DNA of 64,000 nucleotides from Paenibacillus sp. S150 (GCF_019352175.1 NZ_JACBYI010000002.1:1-64000), one strand, 5' to 3'; shown: positions 27,778-36,836, numbered from the stretch's first letter. Made by a program: numbers and translations. The notes: generated by a model not told the origin, from the letters alone.

Positions 27778-28401
27778 TTAACTGAACGCCGCCTCAATTC
27801 CGGCGATAATCTTCAGGTAATAGGCTGTATCATGAGGCACAAAATGGGTAATGTCCACCGTCTCCTGAATGGCGATGCGTTCACCGTTGTCCGTTACACG
27901 GAAGCCCGAAACTTCAAGCTGCTGCAGCTCTCCCTGCCAGAATTTGCGGAAGGCGCTGAACTCTGTCATGACGATTCCCGCAACCTCCTCCTTCTGCAGC
28001 TGGAATTGCTTGAGCGGAAAATGATTGTCATACAGAAAGACATTGGCCCTTTCGTTGTCGATCAGCCCTTCCTTGACCATGGAATAGGGGATAATGCCCA
28101 GCGGAATCAGCTCATCGTATGCAATTTCCAGCCCCAGCTCTTCCTCCACCTCGCGGATGCCGTCCATTGCGGTCTCATGCGCCAGCAAATGTCCGGCGGC
28201 GGTAATATCGAGCAGTCCGGCATAATCCCGCTTGTCCTTGCTGCGCAGCTGGAGATAGATATAACGGCCGTCGTCGCGCTGCCGGACGAACCAGCAGTGA
28301 AAGGTCTCGTGCCAAAGTCCCTGCCGGTGCACTTCATTGCGCGGGGCGGTCCCGGTCACATTGCCCTGTGCGTCAAAGGTGGTGAGAATTTCGTCGTTCA
28401 T
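27778..28401 (-). CDS. Nudix hydrolase (IDI-like)
   Basis: A 207-residue Nudix-fold protein resembling the isopentenyl-diphosphate-isomerase-like subgroup. The Nudix core REVEEELGL is intact and preceded by GHLLAHET; the spacing from that glycine to the REV segment is one residue shorter than the textbook consensus. The N-terminal part reads DILTTFDAQGNVTG-like with HRQGLWHETFHCW, as in this subgroup. The substrate is unknown; housecleaning pyrophosphatase activity is a guess. A promoter should lie in 28402-28500. It appears monocistronic. Confidence 0.85.
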   Translation of the reverse strand: MNDEILTTFDAQGNVTGTAPRNEVHRQGLWHETFHCWFVRQRDDGRYIYLQLRSKDKRDYAGLLDITAAGHLLAHETAMDGIREVEEELGLEIAYDELIPLGIIPYSMVKEGLIDNERANVFLYDNHFPLKQFQLQKEEVAGIVMTEFSAFRKFWQGELQQLEVSGFRVTDNGERIAIQETVDITHFVPHDTAYYLKIIAGIEAAFS

Positions 28402-28508
28402 GCTAATCGCTCCCTCGTGTCCAGTTCTAATAGCCTACCATGTAAATGAGGGGATTGTACAGATTTCAAGGGATCATCGGATTGCACCGGGATGGCTGCC
28501 GGGATACC

Positions 28509-28549
28509 AAAAGGCTGCACCGTCCTTTGCGGGAACGGCGCAGCCTTCT
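28509..28549 (-). terminator. Likely terminator of the kduI-deoR-kduD operon
   Basis: AAGGCTGCACCGT pairs with ACGGCGCAGCCTT. On the minus strand the stem is followed by TTTTGG. It lies about 140 bases past the kduD stop codon. Confidence 0.6.
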
Positions 28550-28687
28550 GGTGTGAGTTATAGAGATTAGCAGCAGCTGCTTGCAGAGTAAGCCGATATC
28601 ATTTCTGACCCGCCCGCAGCCAATTTGTATGTTTGTCTTATTTAATAAGCTTGCTAATCCAGCATTCAGGAAGGATGCGGCCCGGAA

Positions 28688-29443
28688 TTATCTGGCCAGC
28701 CATCCGCCATCCACATTCAGAATGTGGCCGTTCAGATAGTCGGAAGCAGCGGATGCCAGGAATACCGCAGGTCCCTTAACATCTTCGGCAGTTCCCCAGC
28801 GTCCGGCAGGAATGCGGTCGAGGATTGAGTCGGAACGGCTCTGGTCGGCACGGATTGGAGCTGTGTTCTCAGTAGCCATGTAGCCTGGGGCAATTGCGTT
28901 GATGTTCAGACCGGAACCGGCCCATTCATTGGCAAAGGCTTTGGTCAGGCCTGCTACAGCATGCTTGCTGGCAGTGTAGCCCGGCACGTTAATACCGCCC
29001 TGGTAGGAGAGCATGGAGCAGATGTTGATGATTTTGCCGTTTCCTCTTTCCAGGAAGTGGCGGCCGGCGATTTGCGACAGCAGGAAGACGGTGTTCTGGT
29101 TGAGGTTGATTACATCGAACCAGTCTTTTTCGCTGTGGTCCTTGGCCGGTGTGCGGCGGATCATGCCTGCGCAGTTGACGAGAATGTCTACTTTTCCTGT
29201 AAAAGCAACCGCTTCGTCGAACATGCCCTGAAGCTTGGAGTGATCGCTCAGGTCGGTTGCGATGCTGAGTGCTTTTACGCCAAAGGCTTGGGCGGCGGCT
29301 ACGGTCTCGTCGCTTGCATTGAGGGAAGCGGAGATGATGTCTGCGCCTGCTTCTGCGAAGGCAAGGGCGATCCCTTGTCCAAGACCTTGGGCAGCGCCCG
29401 TTACAATTGCTGTTTTACCTGCCAGACTGAATAAAGATGACAT
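28688..29443 (-). CDS. kduD: 2-dehydro-3-deoxy-D-gluconate 5-dehydrogenase KduD
   Basis: A 251-residue short-chain dehydrogenase converting 2,5-diketo-3-deoxygluconate to 2-keto-3-deoxygluconate, the step after KduI in the breakdown of unsaturated uronates from pectin. Visible features are TGAAQGLGQG (NAD site), NCAG, the catalytic Tyr and Lys in YTASK, and the full-length fold. It is the last gene of the operon with the DeoR regulator and KduI. The other SDR activities possible for this sequence are made less likely by this context. Confidence 0.93.
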   Translation of the reverse strand: MSSLFSLAGKTAIVTGAAQGLGQGIALAFAEAGADIISASLNASDETVAAAQAFGVKALSIATDLSDHSKLQGMFDEAVAFTGKVDILVNCAGMIRRTPAKDHSEKDWFDVINLNQNTVFLLSQIAGRHFLERGNGKIINICSMLSYQGGINVPGYTASKHAVAGLTKAFANEWAGSGLNINAIAPGYMATENTAPIRADQSRSDSILDRIPAGRWGTAEDVKGPAVFLASAASDYLNGHILNVDGGWLAR

Positions 29444-29509
29444 ATAATTATTCTCTCCTTTTAAAATACATTAATAAGTTTCTTGGCGCTCTCTAAAATG
29501 AGTATTTAA

Positions 29510-30265
29510 CTACCCGCATTCAATGTTGACGCCTGCATTCCGGAACTGCTCCACGGTCCCGGGCGCCAGCCCGCTGTCGGTCAGCAGCACATCAACTTCC
29601 TGCAGTGAAGCGAACGTGCGCAGCGCGGTATGCCCGAATTTGTGGTGGTCGATGGCGGCGAACACTGTGCGGGCCGTGGATACTAAGGCTTGCTTGTAAT
29701 CAATGAAGTCTCCGGTGTAAATCGACAGCCCGTGCTCTAAATGTACGGCTGTTGCCGACAGAAAGGCTTTTTCTATATTAAGCTTTTGGACATAGGAGAC
29801 GGCTTCGGGGCCGGCCAGCATATTGCGGACACGGTATCCTCCCGGAACGACAAGACGGATGTTGTCTCTCTGAACCAGCTCGCTGATGATGTATACATCA
29901 TTGGTGATGACCGTCAGCGGCATGTTGTCCAGCCTACGGGCAATTTCAAGCGTGGTGCTGCCGCCGTCCAGCGCAATAATGTCATCCTCTGCGATATGGG
30001 CCAGCGCCAGCTGCGCAATCTCCGTTTTTTCCTCGGAATATTTATCCAGCGGGGTCCTCAAGGGCAGAATGCCGAACTGGTCGCTCTGTGCCAGCACGGC
30101 TCCGCCGTGGACACGAATAATGAGTCCCTGTTCCTCCAGCTTGCTTAAATCCTCGCGGATGGTTTTTCCTGTCACCTGGAGCTTGTCGCTCAGCTCGTTC
30201 ACCGTTGCATCCTTCTGGTTCAGCATAACTTCCATAATCATCTCGTGTCGCCGTATCGGGTTCAT
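29510..30265 (-). CDS. DeoR/GlpR-family regulator of the uronate operon
   Basis: A 251-residue DeoR repressor. An N-terminal helix-turn-helix (DATVNELSDKLQVTGKTIRE) is followed by a sugar-phosphate-sensing domain with the DGGSTTLE motif. It lies between kduI and kduD on the same strand and probably represses both until a pathway intermediate binds. The effector identity is inferred from context only. Confidence 0.92.
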   Translation of the reverse strand: MNPIRRHEMIMEVMLNQKDATVNELSDKLQVTGKTIREDLSKLEEQGLIIRVHGGAVLAQSDQFGILPLRTPLDKYSEEKTEIAQLALAHIAEDDIIALDGGSTTLEIARRLDNMPLTVITNDVYIISELVQRDNIRLVVPGGYRVRNMLAGPEAVSYVQKLNIEKAFLSATAVHLEHGLSIYTGDFIDYKQALVSTARTVFAAIDHHKFGHTALRTFASLQEVDVLLTDSGLAPGTVEQFRNAGVNIECG

Positions 30266-30299
30266 CCGCCTGCCTCATCTTTCCGTAGTTGTTTTTGTT

Positions 30300-31133
30300 C
30301 TATTGTAATTCTTTCATGCCTACGGGGTCCATATCGTCATAGCGTTTGTTGTCTCCGGCCATGCTCCAGATGAAGGTGTAGTTGTGCGTACCCACACCAC
30401 TGTGGATGGACCAGCTTGGGGAAATGACGGCCTGTTCATTGTGCATCACGATGTGGCGGGTCTCCGTTGGCTCTCCCATCAGATGGAACACAATGGAATC
30501 GTCCGGAAGATCGAAGTAGAAGTAGGCCTCCATCCGGCGGGGGTGGGTATGGGAAGGCATTGTATTCCACATGCTGCCCGGCTTCAGCTGGGTCATGCCC
30601 ATCACGAGCTGGGCGCTTTGCACGCCGTTGGTATGAATGAAGCGGTGGATGGTGCGTTCGTTGGAATTCTCCAGACCGCCCATGGCGCCGGATTCGGATT
30701 CTGCCAGCGTTGTTTTGACAGTAGGATAGGACTTATGGGCAGGAGCCGAGTTCAGGTAGAATTTAGCAGGCTTAGCGCTGTCAGCGCTTTTGAAAATAAC
30801 CTCCTTGGCGCCTTGTCCGACATACAGGCATTCTTTGAAATCTATTTCATATTCTGTTCCGTCTACAACAACCGAGCCCTTGCCTCCGACATTGATTACA
30901 CCCAGTTCACGGCGTTCCAGGAAATAAGTAACCCCAAGCTCCTTAAGGTCAGTGGTAAGCACGACATCCTCTTTTACCGGATTGGCGCCGCCGACAATCA
31001 TGCGGTCTTCATGGGTCAGGACAAGCTTCAGTTCATCCGGAGCAAAAATGACAGGGATGTGGAACTCCTTGCGCAAGCGCTCAGTGTCAAATTGCTTAAC
31101 TTCATTGGGATGGGATGCGAAACGTCTTTCCAT
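30300..31133 (-). CDS. kduI: 5-dehydro-4-deoxy-D-glucuronate isomerase KduI
   Basis: A 277-residue cupin isomerase converting 5-keto-4-deoxyuronate to 2,5-diketo-3-deoxygluconate. The zinc-binding motif SHTHPRRMEAYFYF supplies two His and one Glu. The start MERRFASHPNEVKQFDTERL at 31133 gives the usual family length; the frame up to 31202 adds 23 atypical residues. A GGAG lies 12 bases upstream, a somewhat long gap. It is the first gene of the operon. Confidence 0.94.
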   Translation of the reverse strand: MERRFASHPNEVKQFDTERLRKEFHIPVIFAPDELKLVLTHEDRMIVGGANPVKEDVVLTTDLKELGVTYFLERRELGVINVGGKGSVVVDGTEYEIDFKECLYVGQGAKEVIFKSADSAKPAKFYLNSAPAHKSYPTVKTTLAESESGAMGGLENSNERTIHRFIHTNGVQSAQLVMGMTQLKPGSMWNTMPSHTHPRRMEAYFYFDLPDDSIVFHLMGEPTETRHIVMHNEQAVISPSWSIHSGVGTHNYTFIWSMAGDNKRYDDMDPVGMKELQ

Positions 31134-31274
31134 TGAATGTTCAATCTCCTTCGCAAACATATTTTCGTTCGTATAGGTACAATTTAATCCATATAAGTTC
31201 ATTTAGCAAGGGATAATCTTTTTTAGTACGTTTATTTTAGTTTATTTATTGGGTTTAGACATTGCCATATGAAC

Positions 31275-31288
31275 CGAAAGCGTGCACA
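31275..31288 (-). promoter_or_regulatory. cre-like site upstream of kduI
   Basis: CGAAAGCGTGCACA matches 12 of 14 positions of the CcpA consensus TGWAANCGNTNWCA. It lies about 140 bases before the kduI start. The match is moderate, so CcpA control is a suggestion only. The rest of 31134-31673 has no gene; it must hold the promoters of kduI and of the rightward gene. Confidence 0.4.
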
Positions 31289-31673
31289 ATAGAGCTGAAA
31301 TGAGATTGGATTCCCAGTTGAAGCTCGCATCACTGCCTGCGGAGCGGACAGGGCGTGAAACACCATCCTCCAGATTTATTCATTAGAAGCTTCCGCCGGG
31401 AGATGCAGAAGATTGACAGAAGATTGAGGGAGGGGATATTTATTTTTCAGGCAACGATATCAGGGGGCCTGCGCTCGCGCCTGCCGTCCGAAATTGGAAG
31501 GGTTACGCCTGTCGAGGTTCTTTTGGTCTATGGGTACGCTTCATATCGGACAGGTGTGAAAAGCCGGAATCCAAGGCGGAAGTCCCTTTGATTCCGTGCT
31601 GCGCGGCGCGCCTGCAATCAGATGCTGGCCTTTGCATATCCAGAATACAAGAAGTGGTGGAGGGTGAACGGAA

Positions 31674-33350
31674 GTGGGAGAACTTAATGCTGCACCGGGT
31701 CTGTATCAGGCTCGCCAAAACGAAATTATCTATAATATAGCCATCGAAGCGGAACGCCGCCCGCTGCAAGGCAGCGGACTGTGGTTCCATGATGATGTCC
31801 GCAATAACTTTTATTATGCTTCGTATCTGTTTGCGGCTGCTGCCGATCCCTCCTTTGAGCTGCCTTTTAGTCGGGAAGAAGCCAAAATCAAGGCGGAGGC
31901 GGTCCTCCTGGAAACAGTGCTGCTGCAGAACCGCCAGCCGGGCACGGAATTGTACGGCCATTGGCCGCTCGGACTGGACCCGCTGCCGCGGGAGGCGGCG
32001 CCGCATGAGCTGCCGGTAGAGATCATGGGCAGCCTGATGGTCTGGTTCTGCAAGCATTACGGAAGCAGGCTGAATGCCGGACTGCGGATTGCTTTTCATA
32101 CCGCAATCGGGCATATCTACCGCAGCGGCTTCTTCCGCAAGCCGGTGGTCTACTATGGGCATCATGAGGCCAAATATACGGCGGCGAAGCTGATCTTCGG
32201 CAAGCAGTTCGAGGATGAAGAGCTGCTGGCCGACGGGCGGAAGAGCCTGGAGAATACGCTGGCGTATATTAGTGAGAAGGGAATGCCGGAGTATGGCAGC
32301 CTGCCGTGGTTCTGGCACTGGGTGCAGGCGTTCACCTGCGCCTGGGAGCTGGAGGAAGACAGCGGGCTCAAGGGCAGGCTTGGGGAGATGCTGGATTACC
32401 TGTGGAAGGAGCGGGGGCAGTTTTATCTCCGCGGTGCCTGGGCAGGCGCACATTCCCGGGGCTGGCCGCATGATGTTCCCGCAGATGCCAACGTCCTGCA
32501 CGACTATGTGCAGTTCGGGGATTTCCAGCTGCCGCCGCTGATGCCGCGTACGGAGTATGCCGGGTTCCTGTTCTATGAAGCGCCGGCTCAGGTACGGGCC
32601 GCCGCGCTGAACCGGGAGACTCCGGTGGAAGTGGCCAAGGTTACGCAAAAAGTCGTTCCCGATGATCCGCAGCCGCAGCCGCTTATTCATTCCTATGCCT
32701 ACCTTACCGGAAGCTTTGCCGCCGGGGGGATGTGGGAGCGGGTGGAGGAGTTCGACAACGAGCAGCTCCGCTGGGCCTTTTCGCTGCCGGTGTCTGCCGA
32801 ATATGCAGTGAACCGGCTGTATTTCTTCCATCCGGGCCAAGGCTGCCGGGAGGGAGATCCGCGCCATCAGAGCCGTCATATGGAGGTATTATATCATCAG
32901 AACACCATCCTTTCCTTGTTCCCTGTACCGGAGGACGAGGGGGACACAATAACCGGTGTGCTGCCCAAGGGCGAGTGGCTTAAGCAGCCAACCGCCTTGT
33001 TCGGCCAGGCAGGCGGCGTCTATTTTGCCGTATTCCTGTCCCATGGCTATGAACTCAACGAGCGGGAGGGATACCTGGAAGTGTCGGCTGGAGGGATGCC
33101 GGGCGGAGTAGCCGTCGAGGCCATCAGTGTCAAAGAGGCTGCGGAGCGGGGGGCTGGCGACCTTGCAGCTTTTGCGGCGGAACGGGCCCCGGTTGCGCCA
33201 ACCTTTGAAGCGGGAGCCGCGTTGGGGGTAAGCTACCACACTATCAGGGGAGACCGCTTGCAATTAAGCACAGGGAGTCCGGCGTCAACGCAAGCTCTGC
33301 TGAACGGCAGTCCGATCACCTTGGAGCGTTATTCCGTCAGCGGCGATTAA
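31674..33350 (+). CDS. Uncharacterised 558-residue protein, probably carbohydrate-related
   Basis: I do not recognise this family with confidence. The protein has no signal peptide or membrane segment, so it should be cytoplasmic. The first ~300 residues are rich in Trp, His and aromatic residues, with helical stretches such as WFHDDVRNNFYYASYLF and SLPWFWHWVQAFTC, reminiscent of alpha/alpha-toroid glycosidases or lyases. The C-terminal part is more beta-rich. GTG 31674 has GGAGGGTG about 8 bases upstream. It stands alone between the uronate operon and a two-way terminator, so a role in uronate or pectin oligosaccharide breakdown is possible. Confidence 0.7.
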   Translation: MGELNAAPGLYQARQNEIIYNIAIEAERRPLQGSGLWFHDDVRNNFYYASYLFAAAADPSFELPFSREEAKIKAEAVLLETVLLQNRQPGTELYGHWPLGLDPLPREAAPHELPVEIMGSLMVWFCKHYGSRLNAGLRIAFHTAIGHIYRSGFFRKPVVYYGHHEAKYTAAKLIFGKQFEDEELLADGRKSLENTLAYISEKGMPEYGSLPWFWHWVQAFTCAWELEEDSGLKGRLGEMLDYLWKERGQFYLRGAWAGAHSRGWPHDVPADANVLHDYVQFGDFQLPPLMPRTEYAGFLFYEAPAQVRAAALNRETPVEVAKVTQKVVPDDPQPQPLIHSYAYLTGSFAAGGMWERVEEFDNEQLRWAFSLPVSAEYAVNRLYFFHPGQGCREGDPRHQSRHMEVLYHQNTILSLFPVPEDEGDTITGVLPKGEWLKQPTALFGQAGGVYFAVFLSHGYELNEREGYLEVSAGGMPGGVAVEAISVKEAAERGAGDLAAFAAERAPVAPTFEAGAALGVSYHTIRGDRLQLSTGSPASTQALLNGSPITLERYSVSGD

Positions 33351-33366
33351 CCGGATATTTGGAAAT

Positions 33367-33413
33367 GCAAAAAGAACCCGCAGGCACTTTATGAGCCTTT
33401 GCGGGTTCTTTTT
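33367..33413. terminator. Bidirectional-type terminator
   Basis: AAAAAGAACCCGCA and TGCGGGTTCTTTTT form a long stem. The second arm ends in a T run, so it stops the rightward gene. Confidence 0.92.
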
Positions 33414-33461
33414 GCGGAATTGCCTGTTCTGCCGGGAGCTCCCGTTTGCCAATGGGTAAGG

Positions 33462-33490
33462 TTCAATGAAATGCCTGTCCATGTTATAAT
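33462..33490 (+). promoter_or_regulatory. Sigma-A-type promoter for the YolD-like gene
   Basis: TTCAAT, 17 bases, then a consensus TATAAT (33485-33490). It lies about 60 bases before the start codon. Confidence 0.65.
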
Positions 33491-33551
33491 ATTTAAGAGC
33501 ATTCATAACGTAACTGTGTTTATCCCTGTAATGGCTTATTGGAGGAATAGC

Positions 33552-33803
33552 GTGGCAAAAGCGAAGGTGGCCAAACGGCCGACAAGAGATGAATTTGTGC
33601 TGGAGGAAATCGGCAATCAGCTGACGGAAGCGATGCAGGAGTCCTCTGAAATTGTATTGACCGTCTGGGGCAAAGAGGAGCCGGTCCGGGGCACCATCGT
33701 CGGCATGGACCCGCGTACCGGCAAGGTGCATGTAAGCAGCAATGAGGAATTGTTCAAGGTTCCTTTCATGGACATTATGGCCATGGATTATCCGAGAGAT
33801 TAG
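33552..33803 (+). CDS. YolD-like small protein
   Basis: An 83-residue protein beginning with GTG 33552, six bases after GGAGG. A basic N-terminus (KAKVAKRPTRDEF) precedes a small beta-rich domain, EIVLTVWGKEEPVRGTIVG, ending VPFMDIMAMDYPRD, which resembles YolD-like proteins. Those often accompany Y-family DNA polymerases, but none is seen here. The function is unknown. The longer frame back to 33399 lacks a ribosome site and overlaps the promoter. The ybaK-like gene follows 34 bases later, probably co-transcribed. Confidence 0.78.
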   Translation: MAKAKVAKRPTRDEFVLEEIGNQLTEAMQESSEIVLTVWGKEEPVRGTIVGMDPRTGKVHVSSNEELFKVPFMDIMAMDYPRD

Positions 33804-33837
33804 TGCCAGCTGATAGAGCGGCCGGAAAGGTCGATGA

Positions 33838-34314
33838 ATGATGCAAATCACCAAAACCAATGCAATGCGGATTCTCGATACCCGAAAAATCGCTTATAAG
33901 GTTCATGTGTATGACAACGGGGACGGCCAAATTCATGGCACAGCAGTAGCCGAGAAAATGGGTCTGCCGCCGGAAACCGTCTTTAAGACGCTTGTCGCGC
34001 ATAGCGGAGCTAATCTGTATGTGTTTGTGATCCCGGTGGCGGAAGAGCTGGATTTGAAAAAAGCCGCCAAGGCGGCGGGCGAGAAGAAGATTGAGATGCT
34101 TCCGGTGAAGGATCTGCTGAAATGGACCGGTTATGTGCGCGGCGGCTGTTCGCCGGTAGGAATGAAAAAGCTCTATCCCACCTTTATCGACAGCAGTGCC
34201 GGGACCCTTGCTGCAATGGGTGTCAGCGGCGGAAAGATCGGCATGCAGATTGAGCTGGCACCGGAGCAGCTTGCCGGAGCTGTCAGCGCCGGATTCTGCG
34301 ATTTGCTTAAATAG
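33838..34314 (+). CDS. ybaK: YbaK/EbsC-type aminoacyl-tRNA deacylase
   Basis: A 158-residue cytoplasmic editing protein of the Cys-tRNA(Pro)/prolyl-tRNA deacylase family, which removes wrongly attached amino acids. The fold markers are TVFKTLVAHSG, LKKAAKAAGEKKIEML, the conserved TGYVRGGCSPVGMKK and GTLAAMGVSGGKIGMQIEL. Two adjacent ATG codons (33838, 33841) can serve as start; GGAAAGG lies upstream. It is closed by a terminator. Confidence 0.93.
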   Translation: MMQITKTNAMRILDTRKIAYKVHVYDNGDGQIHGTAVAEKMGLPPETVFKTLVAHSGANLYVFVIPVAEELDLKKAAKAAGEKKIEMLPVKDLLKWTGYVRGGCSPVGMKKLYPTFIDSSAGTLAAMGVSGGKIGMQIELAPEQLAGAVSAGFCDLLK

Positions 34315-34351
34315 GGGAGCGGCAGCATCCCTTCAGGCATAAGTTCTAAGG

Positions 34352-34395
34352 AAGCAGTGGCCGGTGAGGAATTTCATCCGGTCCACTGCTTTTTA
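34352..34395 (+). terminator. Intrinsic terminator of the ybaK-like gene
   Basis: AGCAGTGG plus CCGG pair with CCGG plus CCACTGCT, followed by a T run. Confidence 0.85.
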
Positions 34396-34493
34396 GGTCA
34401 ATCTGGACGCCTTGGAGGGCGAAAGGGCAGCCTTATGAATATACTTTAGCTCCGCTCTATTTTCATCAACCCGAACAAATAAAGGTGCTATAG

Positions 34494-34742
34494 GAATTGA
34501 ACCGGCAAGCCTGAAAAAGCTGATGGAACGCAAGGAGCCCATAGGGAACTGAAGCGAAGTGGAAAAAGTAACACTAATGGGCTGGAATTCTGGATTTAAC
34601 AGGCTTTAGTGGGATTTTGTACACTTATTGGAGGCCATCTCCCCCCATACGGCTGATTTCAGCCGGATTAGTTGTACTTTTTCCCGCTAGGGATGATGCA
34701 GTATCCGAATGCGCTACCTTAGTTATCCTTTTTACCACTAAG
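34494..34742. repeat. Dispersed repeat family R, copy R3
   Basis: This copy starts GAATTGAACCGGCAAGCCTG and includes the long hairpin block and one 51-bp unit plus part of a second. It is nearly identical, with only a few differences by eye, to copy R4 at 37470-37747, in the same orientation. The two copies flank the phosphotransferase gene and the broken rsgA paralog. In 34743-35130 no gene is supported; the sequence is AT-richer than its surroundings. Confidence 0.9.
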
Positions 34743-35130
34743 GCTGGCGGAAAAGCGGCGGAAGGGAATTCGGGAACTGCAGGAGCGGAGCGTCTGCCTT
34801 TGTCTGCGGATTTCACCGCGAACAGTGGTATACATCAAGAAATCTGCAGACGGGCAGCGGCGGGAAGTCCAAGCATTCTCCGGAGTCACGACCAATCCTA
34901 AATAGAAAAATTTTATCAGGACTAAATAAAACAAGGAGAACGAGAACTAAGAATTACGAGAAGAAATGAAAAAGGCTTATGCTCAGATTTACGAAAAATT
35001 TTAGTTGCACTTCATTGAGCTAACGAGGCAGTTTAGCGAGCCAAGAGCTGTCATCTGCATTAGTGTGAGCACTTAGGAGCAGGCATTGCAGGGGTACAGC
35101 CTTGAAGCTCAAATTGTAATGAAAGGAATT

Positions 35131-35163
35131 CCGGAAACCCACTACATATTCAAGGGTTTCCGG
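35131..35163 (-). terminator. Terminator overlapping the end of the phosphotransferase gene
   Basis: CCGGAAACCC and GGGTTTCCGG form a perfect 10-bp stem whose loop contains the gene's TAG stop codon. On the minus strand a T-rich stretch follows. The last codons of the gene therefore lie inside the stem. Confidence 0.7.
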
Positions 35164-36170
35164 ACAGGGCTGCTCTTCATTTCATGGATTTTTTGGAGCG
35201 TATGGACACACTTCTCCTTCTCGCCATCGTCCTCTGTGCGGAGGTATCCCTCTACAAGCCTGTAGCCGAATACGAGAAGGATCAGCTCATAAACGCAATG
35301 ATCGGCGATAGGGGATACATCCGCATACTCCGAAAATCCTTTGTAATAAGCGGGGACACATCGCTGGTAATATTCAACCATGTGATCGATATCCGCTTCA
35401 TCCGCAATCAGGCTTGCCAGATCCTCGCCCAGGTAGCCCCATCCGGATGTATCCCAGTCGATGAGCACGATCTTCCCGTCGGCATAGATCAGGTTGGTCA
35501 CCCAAAAGTCCCGGTGGCTTAGCACGAGGGGCAATTTTTCAATGCGGGCGAGTATCTCGTCTGCGTGCTCATCGATGTCGATGAGCATTTGCCGCACGTG
35601 CTGCGGGAATTCGCAGTCCTCCGAGCGTATATAATCGTAGACGAACGGCCATGACCGGTAATGCAGATACGTATTCTTCATAAAATCCGCATGGCTCAGG
35701 TTGGTCAGGCTCCACAGCACAGCGGGCTGCTCGGCATACAGCTTGCCTTGATAGCGTCCTAACTCCATCGCGGCTTGTTCATACATATCACCGGTCAAGT
35801 CTAAACCGGTTACGCCATCGATATATTCCAGCCACAGCTGGAATTCATTTTCTTCGGCATTGATCTCGGCGTGATAACATGTCGGCCAGCGGAGGGCATC
35901 CGAGAACGTCGCTCCCAAGTCAGAAGTATAGAGATCATATTCCCGGCGCCATGAACCCGAATCGCCGTAGCGTTCCCATTTCTTCTGGATTTTCAGCACG
36001 ATACGGTACGGCAATTTTTCGCCGTCTGCGGTTTCGGCGATCCCCGTTACCAGGTACACATTTCCCACAGTTCCGCCCTGTAACGGCATGGTATGGCAGT
36101 CGGCGGAGACGATATCCGTCCTGAACCGTTGGCTTAAAGCATAGATTAGCGTTTCGAGTTTAATATTCAT
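35142..36170 (-). CDS. APH-like phosphotransferase
   Basis: A 342-residue protein of the aminoglycoside-phosphotransferase / choline-kinase-like fold. The Brenner motif HRDFWVTN and the metal-binding IDWDTSGWGYLGEDL are both intact, so it should be active. The substrate is unknown; this fold phosphorylates antibiotics, sugars, amino alcohols and others. ATG 36170 (MNIK) is chosen because GGAGG lies 9 bases upstream. The frame runs unbroken back to the TAG of the rsgA remnant. The gene sits with that remnant between two direct repeats, which suggests a mobile or recombining segment. Confidence 0.85.
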   Translation of the reverse strand: MNIKLETLIYALSQRFRTDIVSADCHTMPLQGGTVGNVYLVTGIAETADGEKLPYRIVLKIQKKWERYGDSGSWRREYDLYTSDLGATFSDALRWPTCYHAEINAEENEFQLWLEYIDGVTGLDLTGDMYEQAAMELGRYQGKLYAEQPAVLWSLTNLSHADFMKNTYLHYRSWPFVYDYIRSEDCEFPQHVRQMLIDIDEHADEILARIEKLPLVLSHRDFWVTNLIYADGKIVLIDWDTSGWGYLGEDLASLIADEADIDHMVEYYQRCVPAYYKGFSEYADVSPIADHCVYELILLVFGYRLVEGYLRTEDDGEKEKCVHTLQKIHEMKSSPVRKPLNM

Positions 36171-36221
36171 TTCTTCCATCCTCCATTTTTCTTCGTTTGC
36201 TTGCTCCAGGGCAACATAATG

Positions 36222-36836
36222 CTACCACCGTTCACGCGGCAACGAACTGTCGGCAAGCGCGGCGAGAACGGCACATCCCGGCTCGGCCTGATGGCGGCAA
36301 TCTGTAAATCGGCATTGCGCGAACCATTCCTCCATATCGGTAAAGCCTGCGCGGATGCCTTCGTCGGCATCAAAAAGCCCAAGCTCACGCATACCCGGCG
36401 TATCGATGACCATCGCACCGGAAGGGAGCATGAACAGCTGACGGTGAGTTGTCGTATGCCGCCCCCGGCTGTCGACTCGCGGATTGCCTGAACCCTCACT
36501 ACGTCTTGCGACGGCCTGTTCCAGCATGGTTTTGGCATAGCCTGCGGCATGACCTGAGTAATTCGCGCGTGAGAACTTGGAGCGGCGGGGCAGTACCGTA
36601 ACGATGAGGGAATCTCCTCTCTCGTTGCAGTGCAGCAAGACAAAATCACCGGCGCAAGGAAAGCCTACGCGCGTTTCCGCGCTGTGATAGAACGTACCTT
36701 TGAGCACCGCCGTTACTTCGCCGCGCTCGGTCATGACCGTGAAGCGCTCGCGCCGAAGCTCCGTCACCCTGCCGGGCAATAAACCGTGGGGAATTGCTTC
36801 TATTTCTGTGTAGCCATAGGGTTTCAGATCCATCAT
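36222..36836 (-). pseudogene. rsgA: Broken rsgA-like GTPase gene
   Basis: Remnant of a ribosome small-subunit-dependent GTPase A paralog (circularly permuted GTPase that matures the 30S subunit). The N-terminal OB domain is present (SKFSRANYSGHAAGY...MLEQAVA). The text then jumps to DSRGRHTTTHRQ, DTPGMREL and the zinc-finger-like CRFTDCRHQAEPGCAV. The Walker A and NKxD parts of the GTPase domain are missing. Between the two parts, the sequence that should read near VQAIRE lies in another frame, showing a large deletion plus a small compensating frameshift. After RERW a TAG stops the frame, with HYVALEQANEEKW continuing after it. Confidence 0.9.
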
